Positions 7,116-16,386 of a stretch of DNA of 64,000 nucleotides are shown here, one piece after another. The translations under genes and the position numbers were made by a program. The notes below the pieces were generated by a model, which worked only from the letters and a program-made list of their open reading frames with translations, searched no databases and was not told where the DNA came from. Position 1 is the stretch's first letter, and each line of letters begins with the position of its first letter. The stretch is from the NCBI RefSeq assembly GCF_024758725.1, contig NZ_CP096972.1:2400001-2464000 (forward strand), in the 5' to 3' direction. The stretch comes from Sphingomonas sp. SUN039 (GTDB lineage: Bacteria; Pseudomonadota; Alphaproteobacteria; Sphingomonadales; Sphingomonadaceae).

Positions 7116-10100
7116 ATGCCCGACCCTATGGCTGCCACCCGCGCGACTTCGCCCGCGACAATTTCCGATTCACGCCACACCGATCTGCTGGCCAAGGCGC
7201 TGGTCGCCGGTGCCCTGCCCGGCGAAACCGCCGGGTTCACCAAGGACGACCGCCGCGCGGCGGCCGCACTGGCGCTGGATGCGCTCGACGGGCGGCGCGG
7301 CGACGCGCCCGCCATCCGCATCGAATCGGGCAGCGGGAGCGACGGACGGCGGCTGATGCGGCTGGCGGTCGCCAACAGCGACATGCCGTTTCTGGTCGAT
7401 TCGATCGCGGATGCAATCACCGCACAGGGCTTGGCCATCGACCGAATTTTGCATCCGATCGTGTCGGTCGGGCGCGGCAAGGACGGCGGCTTTGCCGGGC
7501 TGGGTGACGGCGGCGCGCGAACGTCGCTCGTCTATATGGAAACCGAACGTGCCGATGCGCGGGTGCGGCACGACCTGAGCGCGGCCATCGAAACGGCGCT
7601 CAAGCATGTCCGTGCAGCGGTCACCGATTGGACGGCGATGAAGGCGGCAGTCGCGATGGACGTTGCGCGCCTGGGCGACAGCGAGGGCGCCAAATTGCTC
7701 GACTGGTTCCTCGACCGCAATTTCACTTTGCTGGGATCGGCGACCTATCCGGCCAAGGGCGGGACGAAGGAAGCGCTGGGGATCGCGGCCGATATCGGCG
7801 ATGCCGTGCTCTCGCCCGAACAGCGGGCCAAGGCGCAAAGCTGGCTGAAAGCGCATGATGCGCCAATGCTCGCCAAGTCGAACTTCCTGTCGACTGTCCA
7901 CCGCCGCGCCCCGCTCGATCTGATTGTCGTGCCGTCGGATGGCGGCGTACGTATCCATGCCGGCCTATGGACCAGCGCCGCACTTGCCGCCGCGCCGCAG
8001 GATATCCCGGTGCTGCGCGACCGGCTTTCGGCATTGATGGCGAAGTACGGGTTCTCGCCCGATGGCCATGCCGGAAAAGCGCTGGCGCACGCACTGACCG
8101 ACCTGCCGCACGATCTGTTGCTGGCGATCGATGCGGCGACACTCGAACGGCTGGCGCTGACCGCGATGTCGCTGGCCGACCGGCCGCGCGCCGATCTGGT
8201 GCTGACCCGCGATGCACTCGACCGGCACATGTTTGCGTTCGTCTGGCTACCGCGCGACGAGCTGACGACGGCGCGGCGCATTGCGATTTCAGAGATGATC
8301 GCAACAGAGGCAGACGGCGATCTGCTCAGCTGGTCGATCGATCTGGGCGACGGCGAAGTCGCGCTGATCCGCTATACGTTCGACCGACGCGGCGCGCAGC
8401 GCGAACCCGATGAAGCGAGCTTGCGTGCAGCGCTTGTCGCGATGGTACGCGGGTGGCCCGAAGCAGTCGAAGCGAGCCTGATCGCAGCGGGCGAGGACAA
8501 AGGCGCGACGCGACTGGCATTGCGTTACGCCGAGGCGTTTCCGCCACTCTATCGCACCGGCGCCGGACCCGATGAGGCGGCGCGCGATATCGTGCGGCTG
8601 GCCGAACTCGACACCCCGACCGACAGGCAAGTGCGGCTCTATCGCCGTGCGACTGATGCCAAGGGGCGGTTGCGGTTGAAACTCTACAGCCTTGCGCCGG
8701 TCATGCTGTCCGACGTCGTGCCCGCGCTCGAATGTTTCGGGTTCCGCGTGGTTGAAGAGGTTTCGACGCTGATCGGCGACGGGACGTTGGGGCATATGCA
8801 CCGGTTCGTTCTCGATCTGGGTGCGGGCGATGCGGCGGCACTCCTAGACCGGGCGTCCGTCGTCGAAGGGGCGATTGCCGCGGTGCTCGAGGGATCGGCA
8901 GAGAACGACCGTTTCAACGAGCTGATCGTTGCCGCCGCGTTCGATCCGCGCGCCGTGGTGCTGCTGCGCGCCATGTTCCGCTATCTGCGCCAGACCGGAC
9001 TCACCTATGGCCTCATCACCGTGGTCGAGGCGCTGCGCCGCCACCCGCATATCGCGCGCGCCGTCGTCGATCTGTTCGCCGCCCTCCACGACCCGGCGGC
9101 CAAGAAGCGCGAGGCCGCGCGCGAAGCCGCCGAGCACGCCATCGAGCGCGGCCTGTCGCAGGTCGCCGCTATCGACGAAGACCGCGTTCTGCGCCTGCTG
9201 CGCGCGGTGGTGCGCGCGACGCTGCGTACCAATTTCTACGCGCCTGCCGGACAGACCGCGATTGCGTTCAAGTTCGACAGCGCGAAGGTGCCGGGTCTCC
9301 CCGCCCCGGTGCCGTGGCGCGAGATTTGGGTCTATAGCCCCCGTGTCGAGGGCATCCATCTGCGCGCGGGACCAGTCGCGCGCGGCGGCTTGCGCTGGTC
9401 CGACCGGCGCGACGATTTCCGCACCGAAATCCTCGGGCTGATGAAGGCGCAGCGCGTCAAGAACGCGGTCATTGTGCCGACGGGCGCAAAGGGCGGCTTC
9501 TTTCCCAAGATGCTGCCCAGTCCGGCAACCGACCGCGATGCGTGGCTGGCGGAGGGGACCGAGAGCTACCGCATCTTCATCCGCACCTTGCTGTCGGTCA
9601 CCGACAACATCGTGGGCGGCAAGGTCGTGCATCCGGCGCAGGTCGTCGTCCACGACGGCGAGGACCCGTATTTCGTCGTCGCCGCCGACAAGGGGACCGC
9701 AACTTTCAGCGATGTCGCCAACGCCATCGCGCTGGAGCACCACTTCTGGCTCGGCGATGCGTTCGCAAGCGGCGGGTCGGTCGGCTACGACCACAAGGCG
9801 ATGGGCATCACCGCCAAGGGCGCTTGGGTCTCGGTCCAGCGCCACTTTGCCGAACTGGGCACAGATGTGCAGGCGCAGCCGATCCGCGTCGTCGGGTGCG
9901 GCGACATGTCGGGCGATGTGTTCGGTAATGGGATGCTGCTGTCGAAGGCGCTGAAGATCGTCGCGGCGTTCGACCACCGCCATATCTTCATCGACCCCGA
10001 TCCCGACCCCTCCGCAAGCTGGGACGAGCGAGCACGGATGTTTGCGCTGCCGCGTTCGAGCTGGGCCGACTATGATACGAAGCTGATTTCGAAAGGCGGC

Positions 10101-11756
10101 GGCGTGTTCCCGCGTTCGGCCAAATCGATCAAGCTGTCGAAGGAAGCCCGCGCCGCGCTCGACATTGCCGAGGCCGAGATCGAGCCGACGATGCTGATTT
10201 CCGCCATTCTCAAAAGCCCGGTCGACCTGATCTGGTTCGGCGGCATCGGTACCTATGTGAAGGCGGCGAGCGAAACCGACGGGCAGGTCGGCGACCCTGC
10301 CAACGACATCCTGCGCGTCGATGCCGAGGACGTGCGCGCGCGCGCCATCGGCGAGGGCGCGAACCTGGGCGTTACCCAGGCGGCACGCATCGCGTTCTCG
10401 CTGAAGGGCGGGCGGATCAACACCGACTTCATCGACAATTCGGCGGGCGTCGATTGTTCGGACCATGAGGTCAATATCAAGATTGCGCTCAATGCCGAGG
10501 TTGCGGGCGGCGCGCTGACCATGCCGAAACGCAACACGCTACTGGCCAAAATGACCGATCAGGTCGCAGATCTGGTGCTCGAGGATAACCGTCTCCAGAC
10601 GCTGGCGCTGTCGATTGCCGAGCGCGGTGGGGCGAGCGCAGTGCCGTCGCTGGTTCGCCTGATCGAGACGTTCGAAGCGTCGGGTCGGCTCGACCGTGCG
10701 GTCGAGGGCCTTGCGTCGAACGACCTGCTCGCGCGGCGCGCACAGGACGGGCACGGACTGACCCGCCCCGAACTGGCGGTGGTGCTCGCGACGGCAAAGC
10801 TCGCGTTGCAGGACGCCATCGAACACACCGACCTCGCCGCCGACCCGGCGATGACGCCCGAGCTGCTCGCAGCGTTCCCGGCGGGGATGCGAAAGGGTCA
10901 TGCCGGGGCCATCGAGCATCACCAGCTGCGCGGCGAGATCGTCGCGACCAAGGTCGCCAACCGCATCGTCAACCGGATGGGCCTGATCCATCCGTACGAA
11001 CTCGCCGAGGAAGAAGGCGCGTCGCTGGGCGATATCGCCGGAGCCTTCGTCATTGCCGAGGCGCTGTTCGACGTGCGGTCGCTGTGGGCGGCGATCGACA
11101 GTGCCGACATCGGCGAAGGCGGGCGGCTGTTGTTGTTCGAACAGGTCGCGGTCGAATTGCGCGCCGCAATGGCAGACCTGCTTCGCGGTTCGGTCGCGGG
11201 GCGTTCTGTCGGCGATACGATTGCGGCGTTGACGCCGGGCGTCGTCCAGCTCGACGCGAACGTCGATGCCCTGCTGCTCGACGAAACCCGGATGCAGGCG
11301 CGCGGTTTCGCCGCGCGGCTGACCGATGCAGGCGCGCCGCGCAAGCTGGTCGAACGTGTCGTGCGCCTTGCCGAAATGGACGGCGCAGTCGGGCTGGCCG
11401 CGCTTGCCGAACGGTCGGGCACCGATGCCATCGTTCTGACCCGGGCGTTCGGTACACTTGGCAGTGCGCTCGGCCTCGACTGGGCACAGGGCGCCGCGAT
11501 GCGCGCCAATCCGGTCGATCCGTGGGAGCGGCTGCTCGTCGCGGGCCTCAGCCGGGATTTCCAGCAGATGCGCCTCGAGTGGCTGGCACGCGACGCGACC
11601 GATCCGGGCGCGCGGGTTACCGTTTGGCTCGGCACCCACACGACGCGTGTCGGCGACTTCCGGCGACTGGTCGACCGGGCGAAGCTCTCGGTCGCGCCCT
11701 CGCCTGCCATGCTTGCGCAGATCGCGGGGCAGGCGCGGGTGCTACTCGGCCGGTAG
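7116..11756 (+). CDS. gdhB: NAD-specific glutamate dehydrogenase, large (GDH-180 type)
   Basis: A 1546-residue cytoplasmic enzyme that deaminates glutamate to 2-oxoglutarate with NAD+. Its length matches the 1500-1620 residues of the large alphaproteobacterial/Streptomyces class. The N-terminal third holds the regulatory ACT-like region (NSDMPFLVDSIADAI at about 87-101). The catalytic core carries RGGLRWSDRRDDFRTE and the invariant PTGAKGGFFPK block at about 787-797. The NAD domain includes VGCGDMSGDVFGNGM. The start is the ATG at 7116; an in-frame ATG at 7128 is an alternative, and a stem-loop sits directly upstream. The 3' end overlaps by 15 bases the convergent PepSY gene, with no terminator between them. 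Confidence 0.96.
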   Translation: MPDPMAATRATSPATISDSRHTDLLAKALVAGALPGETAGFTKDDRRAAAALALDALDGRRGDAPAIRIESGSGSDGRRLMRLAVANSDMPFLVDSIADAITAQGLAIDRILHPIVSVGRGKDGGFAGLGDGGARTSLVYMETERADARVRHDLSAAIETALKHVRAAVTDWTAMKAAVAMDVARLGDSEGAKLLDWFLDRNFTLLGSATYPAKGGTKEALGIAADIGDAVLSPEQRAKAQSWLKAHDAPMLAKSNFLSTVHRRAPLDLIVVPSDGGVRIHAGLWTSAALAAAPQDIPVLRDRLSALMAKYGFSPDGHAGKALAHALTDLPHDLLLAIDAATLERLALTAMSLADRPRADLVLTRDALDRHMFAFVWLPRDELTTARRIAISEMIATEADGDLLSWSIDLGDGEVALIRYTFDRRGAQREPDEASLRAALVAMVRGWPEAVEASLIAAGEDKGATRLALRYAEAFPPLYRTGAGPDEAARDIVRLAELDTPTDRQVRLYRRATDAKGRLRLKLYSLAPVMLSDVVPALECFGFRVVEEVSTLIGDGTLGHMHRFVLDLGAGDAAALLDRASVVEGAIAAVLEGSAENDRFNELIVAAAFDPRAVVLLRAMFRYLRQTGLTYGLITVVEALRRHPHIARAVVDLFAALHDPAAKKREAAREAAEHAIERGLSQVAAIDEDRVLRLLRAVVRATLRTNFYAPAGQTAIAFKFDSAKVPGLPAPVPWREIWVYSPRVEGIHLRAGPVARGGLRWSDRRDDFRTEILGLMKAQRVKNAVIVPTGAKGGFFPKMLPSPATDRDAWLAEGTESYRIFIRTLLSVTDNIVGGKVVHPAQVVVHDGEDPYFVVAADKGTATFSDVANAIALEHHFWLGDAFASGGSVGYDHKAMGITAKGAWVSVQRHFAELGTDVQAQPIRVVGCGDMSGDVFGNGMLLSKALKIVAAFDHRHIFIDPDPDPSASWDERARMFALPRSSWADYDTKLISKGGGVFPRSAKSIKLSKEARAALDIAEAEIEPTMLISAILKSPVDLIWFGGIGTYVKAASETDGQVGDPANDILRVDAEDVRARAIGEGANLGVTQAARIAFSLKGGRINTDFIDNSAGVDCSDHEVNIKIALNAEVAGGALTMPKRNTLLAKMTDQVADLVLEDNRLQTLALSIAERGGASAVPSLVRLIETFEASGRLDRAVEGLASNDLLARRAQDGHGLTRPELAVVLATAKLALQDAIEHTDLAADPAMTPELLAAFPAGMRKGHAGAIEHHQLRGEIVATKVANRIVNRMGLIHPYELAEEEGASLGDIAGAFVIAEALFDVRSLWAAIDSADIGEGGRLLLFEQVAVELRAAMADLLRGSVAGRSVGDTIAALTPGVVQLDANVDALLLDETRMQARGFAARLTDAGAPRKLVERVVRLAEMDGAVGLAALAERSGTDAIVLTRAFGTLGSALGLDWAQGAAMRANPVDPWERLLVAGLSRDFQQMRLEWLARDATDPGARVTVWLGTHTTRVGDFRRLVDRAKLSVAPSPAMLAQIAGQARVLLGR

Positions 11757-12872
11757 CGGCGTCACGCTCCGGTCGTGCAGCTTCGCGTCGATGTCGGCAC
11801 GCCATTTACGCGTGCGGAGCCACATGACGATCCCGGTGATCGCGAGCAGCACCGGGATCAGGCCGCCGAGGAAGATGACGAGCTGAAACGCAAACCCCAT
11901 GTCGTGCCCGTCGTGCCAGCGCCGCATGGTGCGGGCGAACGTTTCGGGCTGCGGCGGCTTGAGCGGCTTCACGGTGCCGCGCGCATCGTCGACGACGACT
12001 TCGGCAGGGCCGCCGTCGCGCGCAAACGAGATTTTCCATTCGGCTGCCTTGTCGGTTGGGAAGGTCACTTGCACCGGTGCGCCGCCTGCGAGCGGGCGGG
12101 CGAGGGCAAAAGCGCCATCGACGCCCTGTACCGTCGCGGCCAGCGGACGGGCCGCCATCATCCGCGCGCGGTCGGCAGGATTGGGCGCCTTGGCCCCCGA
12201 CATATTGGCGAAGAACGCCGGGAAGCTGATCCAGATGCCGGTGAACGACAGCATCGCCAGTGGCACCGAAATCCAGAAGCCGGTCAGGTAATGCAGGTTC
12301 GCATTCGTCGTTGCCTGTCGCTTCCAGCGGAAACCACTGCGGAACGAGCCCGTAAGCGGCCACCACAGCCAGATGCCGGTCAGCGACGAAATCAGCATCG
12401 CAACGCCGAGCCAGCCGACGATCGACCGGCCGACGCCGGGGATCATGAGGGTACCGTGGAGCTGGTGGAGCACGCGGAGCAGTCCATCATTGCTCTTGGC
12501 GGTGTCGAGCACGCGTGCGGTCGGCGGATCGAGATAGAGGTTGGTCCGCTGCGGCGGGCCGGGCCGTGCGCCCTCCCTGGGCGGCGCGCTGGCCGAAACG
12601 ACGACCGGCCCACCCTCTTCGGGGAAGCGGATCGAGGCGACCTGCTCACCGGGCGCTAGCGCTTTCGAGGCAGCGGCAACATAGGCGGAAGGCGGCAAGG
12701 TCGCCGTTCCGCTGACCGCGAACCGCTGCGGGTTGACCGCTTTGTCGAGCGCGTGGTCCCACACCAGTGCCGCGCCGGTGAACGACAGCGGGATGACGAC
12801 GACCGCAAAGATGATCCCGAGCCATTTATGGACCGAAAACCACGTCCGCCGCATCTTGACCGCACTGGGCAC
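11742..12872 (-). CDS. PepSY-associated TM protein, probable siderophore/iron reductase
   Basis: A 376-residue inner-membrane protein of the PepSY_TM family. A first helix follows an HKWLG motif (about 15-19). HQLHGTLMIPG (about 139-149) and HYLTGFW precede the second and third helices, and RWHDGHDMG precedes the fourth near the C-terminus. The regularly placed His residues are typical of family members that bind heme and reduce ferric-siderophores. It is the third gene of an iron operon (TonB receptor, PKHD dioxygenase, PepSY), with a 14-base gap to the dioxygenase. Expression is expected to be iron-repressed via the Fur-like sites upstream of the receptor. The reductase role is inferred from family and context. 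Confidence 0.88.
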   Translation of the reverse strand: MPSAVKMRRTWFSVHKWLGIIFAVVVIPLSFTGAALVWDHALDKAVNPQRFAVSGTATLPPSAYVAAASKALAPGEQVASIRFPEEGGPVVVSASAPPREGARPGPPQRTNLYLDPPTARVLDTAKSNDGLLRVLHQLHGTLMIPGVGRSIVGWLGVAMLISSLTGIWLWWPLTGSFRSGFRWKRQATTNANLHYLTGFWISVPLAMLSFTGIWISFPAFFANMSGAKAPNPADRARMMAARPLAATVQGVDGAFALARPLAGGAPVQVTFPTDKAAEWKISFARDGGPAEVVVDDARGTVKPLKPPQPETFARTMRRWHDGHDMGFAFQLVIFLGGLIPVLLAITGIVMWLRTRKWRADIDAKLHDRSVTPLPAE

Positions 12873-12886
12873 GAGGATTGCTCCGT

Positions 12887-13558
12887 TCAGAGCTCCGCCC
12901 AGCGGCGGAGGAGGTTGTGATAAACGCCGGTGAGGCGGACGAGTTCGGCATCGTCGTTGCCGGTCGCGCCGGTCAACCCCTGAATGGCGGTGTCCAGCTC
13001 GAACAATATGGCGCGATCGCTGTCGCTGCGAACCATCGACTGCACCCAGAAAAACGACGCGACGCGGGTGCCGCGCGTGACCGGTGCTACCCGGTGCAAG
13101 GTCGAAGCGGGGTATAGGATCATGTCGCCCGCCGACAGTTTTACGCCCGGACGGTCCTCGACGAGCAGTTCGCCGCCGTCATAGTCGTCGGGATCGGACA
13201 GGAAGAGCGTCGCCGACACATCGCTGCGGATACGGAAATCGCTGCCGTACCGGATGCGGATGGCGGTATCGACGTGGGTGCCGAAAGCGTCGCCCGCTGC
13301 GTAGCGGTTGAACAGCGGCGGATAGACCTTCAGCGGCAGCGCGGCGGCCACGAACAGCGGCGACCGCCCGAGCGCGTCGAGAACGATCTCACCCGCAGTA
13401 TGCGCCGCCGCCGAGTCCTCGGGCAGTTGCGTATTGTGCTTAGCCTGCGCCGACTGGTGACCCGATGTCGCATTGCCGTCGATCCAGTCGGCGGCGTCAA
13501 TGGTAGCGCGCAGATGGGCGACCTCGTCGGGCGAAAGGACGGCGGGAACGGCCAGCAT
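12887..13558 (-). CDS. piuC: PKHD-type Fe(II)/2-oxoglutarate hydroxylase (PiuC/YbiX family)
   Basis: A 223-residue dioxygenase. The iron ligands are visible as HVD (about residues 98-100) in FGTHVDTAI and the distal His in STLHRVAPV (about 157), followed by the 2-oxoglutarate Arg in RGTRVAS. Lengths in the family are 220-230. In many proteobacteria the gene directly follows a catecholate-type TonB receptor gene (fiu-ybiX, piuA-piuC), exactly as here: the receptor stop at 13559 sits on the opposite side of the same junction, immediately after this ATG. The substrate, probably an iron chelate or a siderophore-uptake component, is not known even for the family. Confidence 0.92.
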   Translation of the reverse strand: MLAVPAVLSPDEVAHLRATIDAADWIDGNATSGHQSAQAKHNTQLPEDSAAAHTAGEIVLDALGRSPLFVAAALPLKVYPPLFNRYAAGDAFGTHVDTAIRIRYGSDFRIRSDVSATLFLSDPDDYDGGELLVEDRPGVKLSAGDMILYPASTLHRVAPVTRGTRVASFFWVQSMVRSDSDRAILFELDTAIQGLTGATGNDDAELVRLTGVYHNLLRRWAEL

Positions 13559-16075
13559 TCAGTATTTCACCGATAGCGTCGCAAAGGCGCTGCGCCCCGG
13601 CGCGACGGTCGCGTAATGCGCGCTGTTTGCCGAGATGAAATAGGTCTTGTCGGTCAGGTTCTGCACGTTGACGCTCACTTCCAGTTTGTCGCTGAACTTG
13701 TAGCCCGCGCGCGCATCGAAGCGCCAGTAGCCGGGAATGGTGCGCGCGATAATCCGCGTGGCCGGGTTGACCACCGCTGCCGCGCCTACGCCGGTCACCG
13801 CACGGTTGTCGGCATAGGTGCCGAACACGCGGCCCGTGTAGAACGCGCCCCCGCCGACGCTGAGCTTCTTCGTCACCGCGACATCGGTCCAGAGCGTCGC
13901 GCTGTGTTCGGCGGTTTGGGGGAAGCGGCGACCGGTGTTGACCGACGGCTGGATGATGTTGCGCGCGGGCGTGACGGTCACGCCACCGACGACAACGGCG
14001 GGCACCACGAAGATCGTATTGCCGGCATCGAGGATGGTCGCATCGAGGTAGGTGTAGCCGCCGAACACCGTCCAGCCGGGCCGGATCTGTCCGTTGAAGC
14101 CGAATTCGATCCCGTTGACGCGCCGCTTGCCGATGAATTGCGGGTTGCCATCGGCCCCCACGACGCGGGCATTGTCGGTATCGGTGCGAAACGCGGCAAC
14201 GCTCAGCGACAGGCGGTTGCCGAACAGATCGGCCTTGGCGCCGACCTCCAACGAGCGGGTCTGTTCGACCTTCAGCGCGTCGAGAATATCGACCGACACC
14301 TGCCCGCTGGTGGTGGGCAGCGCGTTGCCCTCGAGTCCCTCGCCAAGCAGGCTGTTCGGTGGCGTCGCCGAAGTCGCGTAAGAGGCGTAGACGCTGGTGT
14401 TCGCCGTCGGTTTGAACACTAGCCCCGCCTGCCAGTTGAACAACGTATCGGTGCGGTCGAAGCTGAACGTCGATGTGGCGGCAATCGGCTGACCGGGGGT
14501 GGTCGTCGATTTGAACCGGTCGACCCGCGCGCCGAGGTTGAGGATCAGCGCCGGGGTGATCGTGATCGAATCGAACGCATAGGCTGACACCGTGCTGGCG
14601 TCGTTCTGCGTTTCGGCAATGGCGAGGTTGCGCGATACCGGCGCAGTGGCGGTCGAGGTATCGCTGGCGTAATTGACCCAGGGGTCGTTGGGGTTCGGGT
14701 TGCCCAAAGTCGTGCAGTAATAGCGTACCAGTGCCGCCGCCGTGCAGCGCGGCGAAATCAGCGCGCCCGTCGACAGGATTTCATTGCCGTTGGCCGGATT
14801 TACGTACCCGCGCGTCACGAAAATCCCCCGCCGCGCCTTTTCCCAGCTGAGTTCGAGACCCGCAGAAAAACTATGCTTGATACTGCCCGTGTCGAACGTC
14901 CCAATCAGGTCGGTCTGGTTGGTAAGGGTCGAGACATAGCCATAGCGCGTGTTCGCCCGCCGCCAGACATAGCCGCCTGCCGTCGCGGCATTGGCGGCAT
15001 TGGTGCCATAGACGTTGCCTTGGCTGTCGTCGGGTTGGGTGTAGATGTACGCTTGGTCGCTGTTGCTGAACCGCGATGTGTTGCGGAGCTTGATCGTCCC
15101 GAAATCATGCTCAGCGCGGATCGTAATCTGGTCGGTCGTGGTGTCGCGGAAGTCGCGGCTTTTAACACCGTAGAAGGCGTTACGCGGGATGCTCACGGTC
15201 GCTCCGCTGATTGTCGTGAATTGCCCGATGGCGGGTTCTGAGTAGCTGAACCCCAGCGGCGCATTGGCGGTGGTGCGCTGGTACGGAAACCCGCTGTCGG
15301 GCAGTTCGTGGCTGGTCAGGTGATAATAGCCGAGCGTCAGCGTCGTCGGCCCCTTGCCGCCGATCTTGATCGACGGCGCAATTCCCCAGCGATCCTGGAA
15401 CAGGGCATCGCGGCCTGCGACATTCTGGTCGTGCCACACGCCCGCAATGCGAACCGAGACCATGTCGGTCAGCTTGTAATTGATGTCACCGGTAAGGCGC
15501 TTGTAATCGGCGGTTCCATAGCTGGCGGTCGCTTCAGCGAACGTCCTGTCGCGCGGGAATTTCGACACGATGTTGATCGACCCACCCGCGCTGCCACGCC
15601 CGCCGAGCGTCGAATCGGAGCCGCGCACGATCTGGATCTGCTCGATGGCGAACACTTCTCGGCTTTGCGCGCTGGTATCGCGGATATTGTCGACAAAGGT
15701 CGACCCCTGCGAATCGAACCCGCGGATGAACGGACGATCGCCAATGGGGTTACCCCCCTCCGCCGCGCCGAAGGTGATGCCGGGGACAGTGCGAAGCGCA
15801 TCGACAAGCGTGGCAGAGCCGGTGTCCTTGATGATCTGCTTGTCGACGACGACGACCGAGCGCGGCGTGTTGAGCAGGGGAGCGACGGTTTTCGCATTGC
15901 TGTCGTCATCGCGGGTGCCGGTGACGACGATTGTCGCGCGAGCCTGTTCCTCGGCATCGGGCGCGGTGTCGGCAGCCAGCGAAGGCGCGCTCGCGATAAA
16001 GCCGACACAGCCGAGCGCCAGGAACGCTGCGGCGCGTGCGGGGTGGCGGGGCTGGACGGCATCGGTACGCGACAT
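13559..16075 (-). CDS. TonB-dependent siderophore receptor (Fiu/PiuA type)
   Basis: An 838-residue outer-membrane receptor. A signal peptide ends near ASAPSLAA (about 28-35). The TonB box/plug start is ATIVVTGTRDD and the plug includes LNTPRSVVVVDKQIIKDTG, typical of ferric siderophore receptors. The 22-strand barrel ends in SVKY. A ribosome-binding site (GGGAGAGAAG) lies just upstream of the ATG at 16075. It is the first gene of the iron operon with the PKHD hydroxylase and PepSY protein. Two Fur-box-like palindromes lie 32-74 bases upstream of its start. Catecholate siderophores are the likely ligands by family and operon context. Confidence 0.93.
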   Translation of the reverse strand: MSRTDAVQPRHPARAAAFLALGCVGFIASAPSLAADTAPDAEEQARATIVVTGTRDDDSNAKTVAPLLNTPRSVVVVDKQIIKDTGSATLVDALRTVPGITFGAAEGGNPIGDRPFIRGFDSQGSTFVDNIRDTSAQSREVFAIEQIQIVRGSDSTLGGRGSAGGSINIVSKFPRDRTFAEATASYGTADYKRLTGDINYKLTDMVSVRIAGVWHDQNVAGRDALFQDRWGIAPSIKIGGKGPTTLTLGYYHLTSHELPDSGFPYQRTTANAPLGFSYSEPAIGQFTTISGATVSIPRNAFYGVKSRDFRDTTTDQITIRAEHDFGTIKLRNTSRFSNSDQAYIYTQPDDSQGNVYGTNAANAATAGGYVWRRANTRYGYVSTLTNQTDLIGTFDTGSIKHSFSAGLELSWEKARRGIFVTRGYVNPANGNEILSTGALISPRCTAAALVRYYCTTLGNPNPNDPWVNYASDTSTATAPVSRNLAIAETQNDASTVSAYAFDSITITPALILNLGARVDRFKSTTTPGQPIAATSTFSFDRTDTLFNWQAGLVFKPTANTSVYASYATSATPPNSLLGEGLEGNALPTTSGQVSVDILDALKVEQTRSLEVGAKADLFGNRLSLSVAAFRTDTDNARVVGADGNPQFIGKRRVNGIEFGFNGQIRPGWTVFGGYTYLDATILDAGNTIFVVPAVVVGGVTVTPARNIIQPSVNTGRRFPQTAEHSATLWTDVAVTKKLSVGGGAFYTGRVFGTYADNRAVTGVGAAAVVNPATRIIARTIPGYWRFDARAGYKFSDKLEVSVNVQNLTDKTYFISANSAHYATVAPGRSAFATLSVKY

Positions 16076-16106
16076 GAACTTCTCTCCCTGAGGAGACTGT
16101 CGCTAT

Positions 16107-16121
16107 TGAGAGTCGTTCGCA
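16107..16121. promoter_or_regulatory. Fur-box-like palindrome 1
   Basis: TGAGAGTCGTTCGCA fits an inverted repeat TGnGAAnnnTTCnCA with one mismatch in the stem. It lies 31 bases upstream of the TonB receptor ATG, where iron-dependent repression would be expected. Identity as a Fur (or related) site is inferred from pattern and context. Confidence 0.55.
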
Positions 16122-16124
16122 GTG

Positions 16125-16379
16125 TCAACGCTCTTGCGAAACATTCTCATTTTGGGAGCGCGCAAACAGCCAGCAGCGGATGGCGCTGGCGAGATTGGGC
16201 GGATGGGGCGCGGTAATCCGCTCGGCATCGATGCGCGCGACGAGCGCGTTGAGCGGCAAATTCTGTGCGAGTGCAGCGGCGCGGAGCGCGTCCCAGAACA
16301 CCGGTTCCAGCGTGAGCGCGGTTTCGTGGCCGGCGATGGTGATCGAGCGTTTGACGGGGGGTGCGTAAAGGGGAGGCAT
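16125..16379 (-). CDS. Small ribbon-helix-helix protein (RHH_4 type)
   Basis: An 84-residue protein. After a short N-terminus, KRSITIAGHETALTLEPVFW (about 10-29) gives the beta strand and first helix, and LPLNALVARIDAER the second helix of a ribbon-helix-helix fold. NLASAIRCWLFAR closes the domain. This layout is typical of the short alphaproteobacterial family often annotated as a ribbon-helix-helix domain protein, usually of unknown target. Transcribed toward the TonB receptor, whose promoter and operator sites overlap its last codons. It lies next to a Uma2 gene, but the pair does not obviously form a toxin-antitoxin system. Confidence 0.75.
   Translation of the reverse strand: MPPLYAPPVKRSITIAGHETALTLEPVFWDALRAAALAQNLPLNALVARIDAERITAPHPPNLASAIRCWLFARSQNENVSQER
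16135..16149. promoter_or_regulatory. Fur-box-like palindrome 2
   Basis: TGCGAAACATTCTCA is a perfect match to TGnGAAnnnTTCnCA. It is centred 28 bases from the first site and lies inside the 3' end of the ribbon-helix-helix gene. With the first palindrome it makes a tandem operator for the iron operon. Confidence 0.6.
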
Positions 16380-16386
16380 GGGGGAA

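Noticed and set aside
8844-10466. 540-codon minus-strand frame inside the glutamate dehydrogenase gene
   Set aside because: Antisense to the conserved catalytic core; composition is a mirror of the real frame with no family motif.
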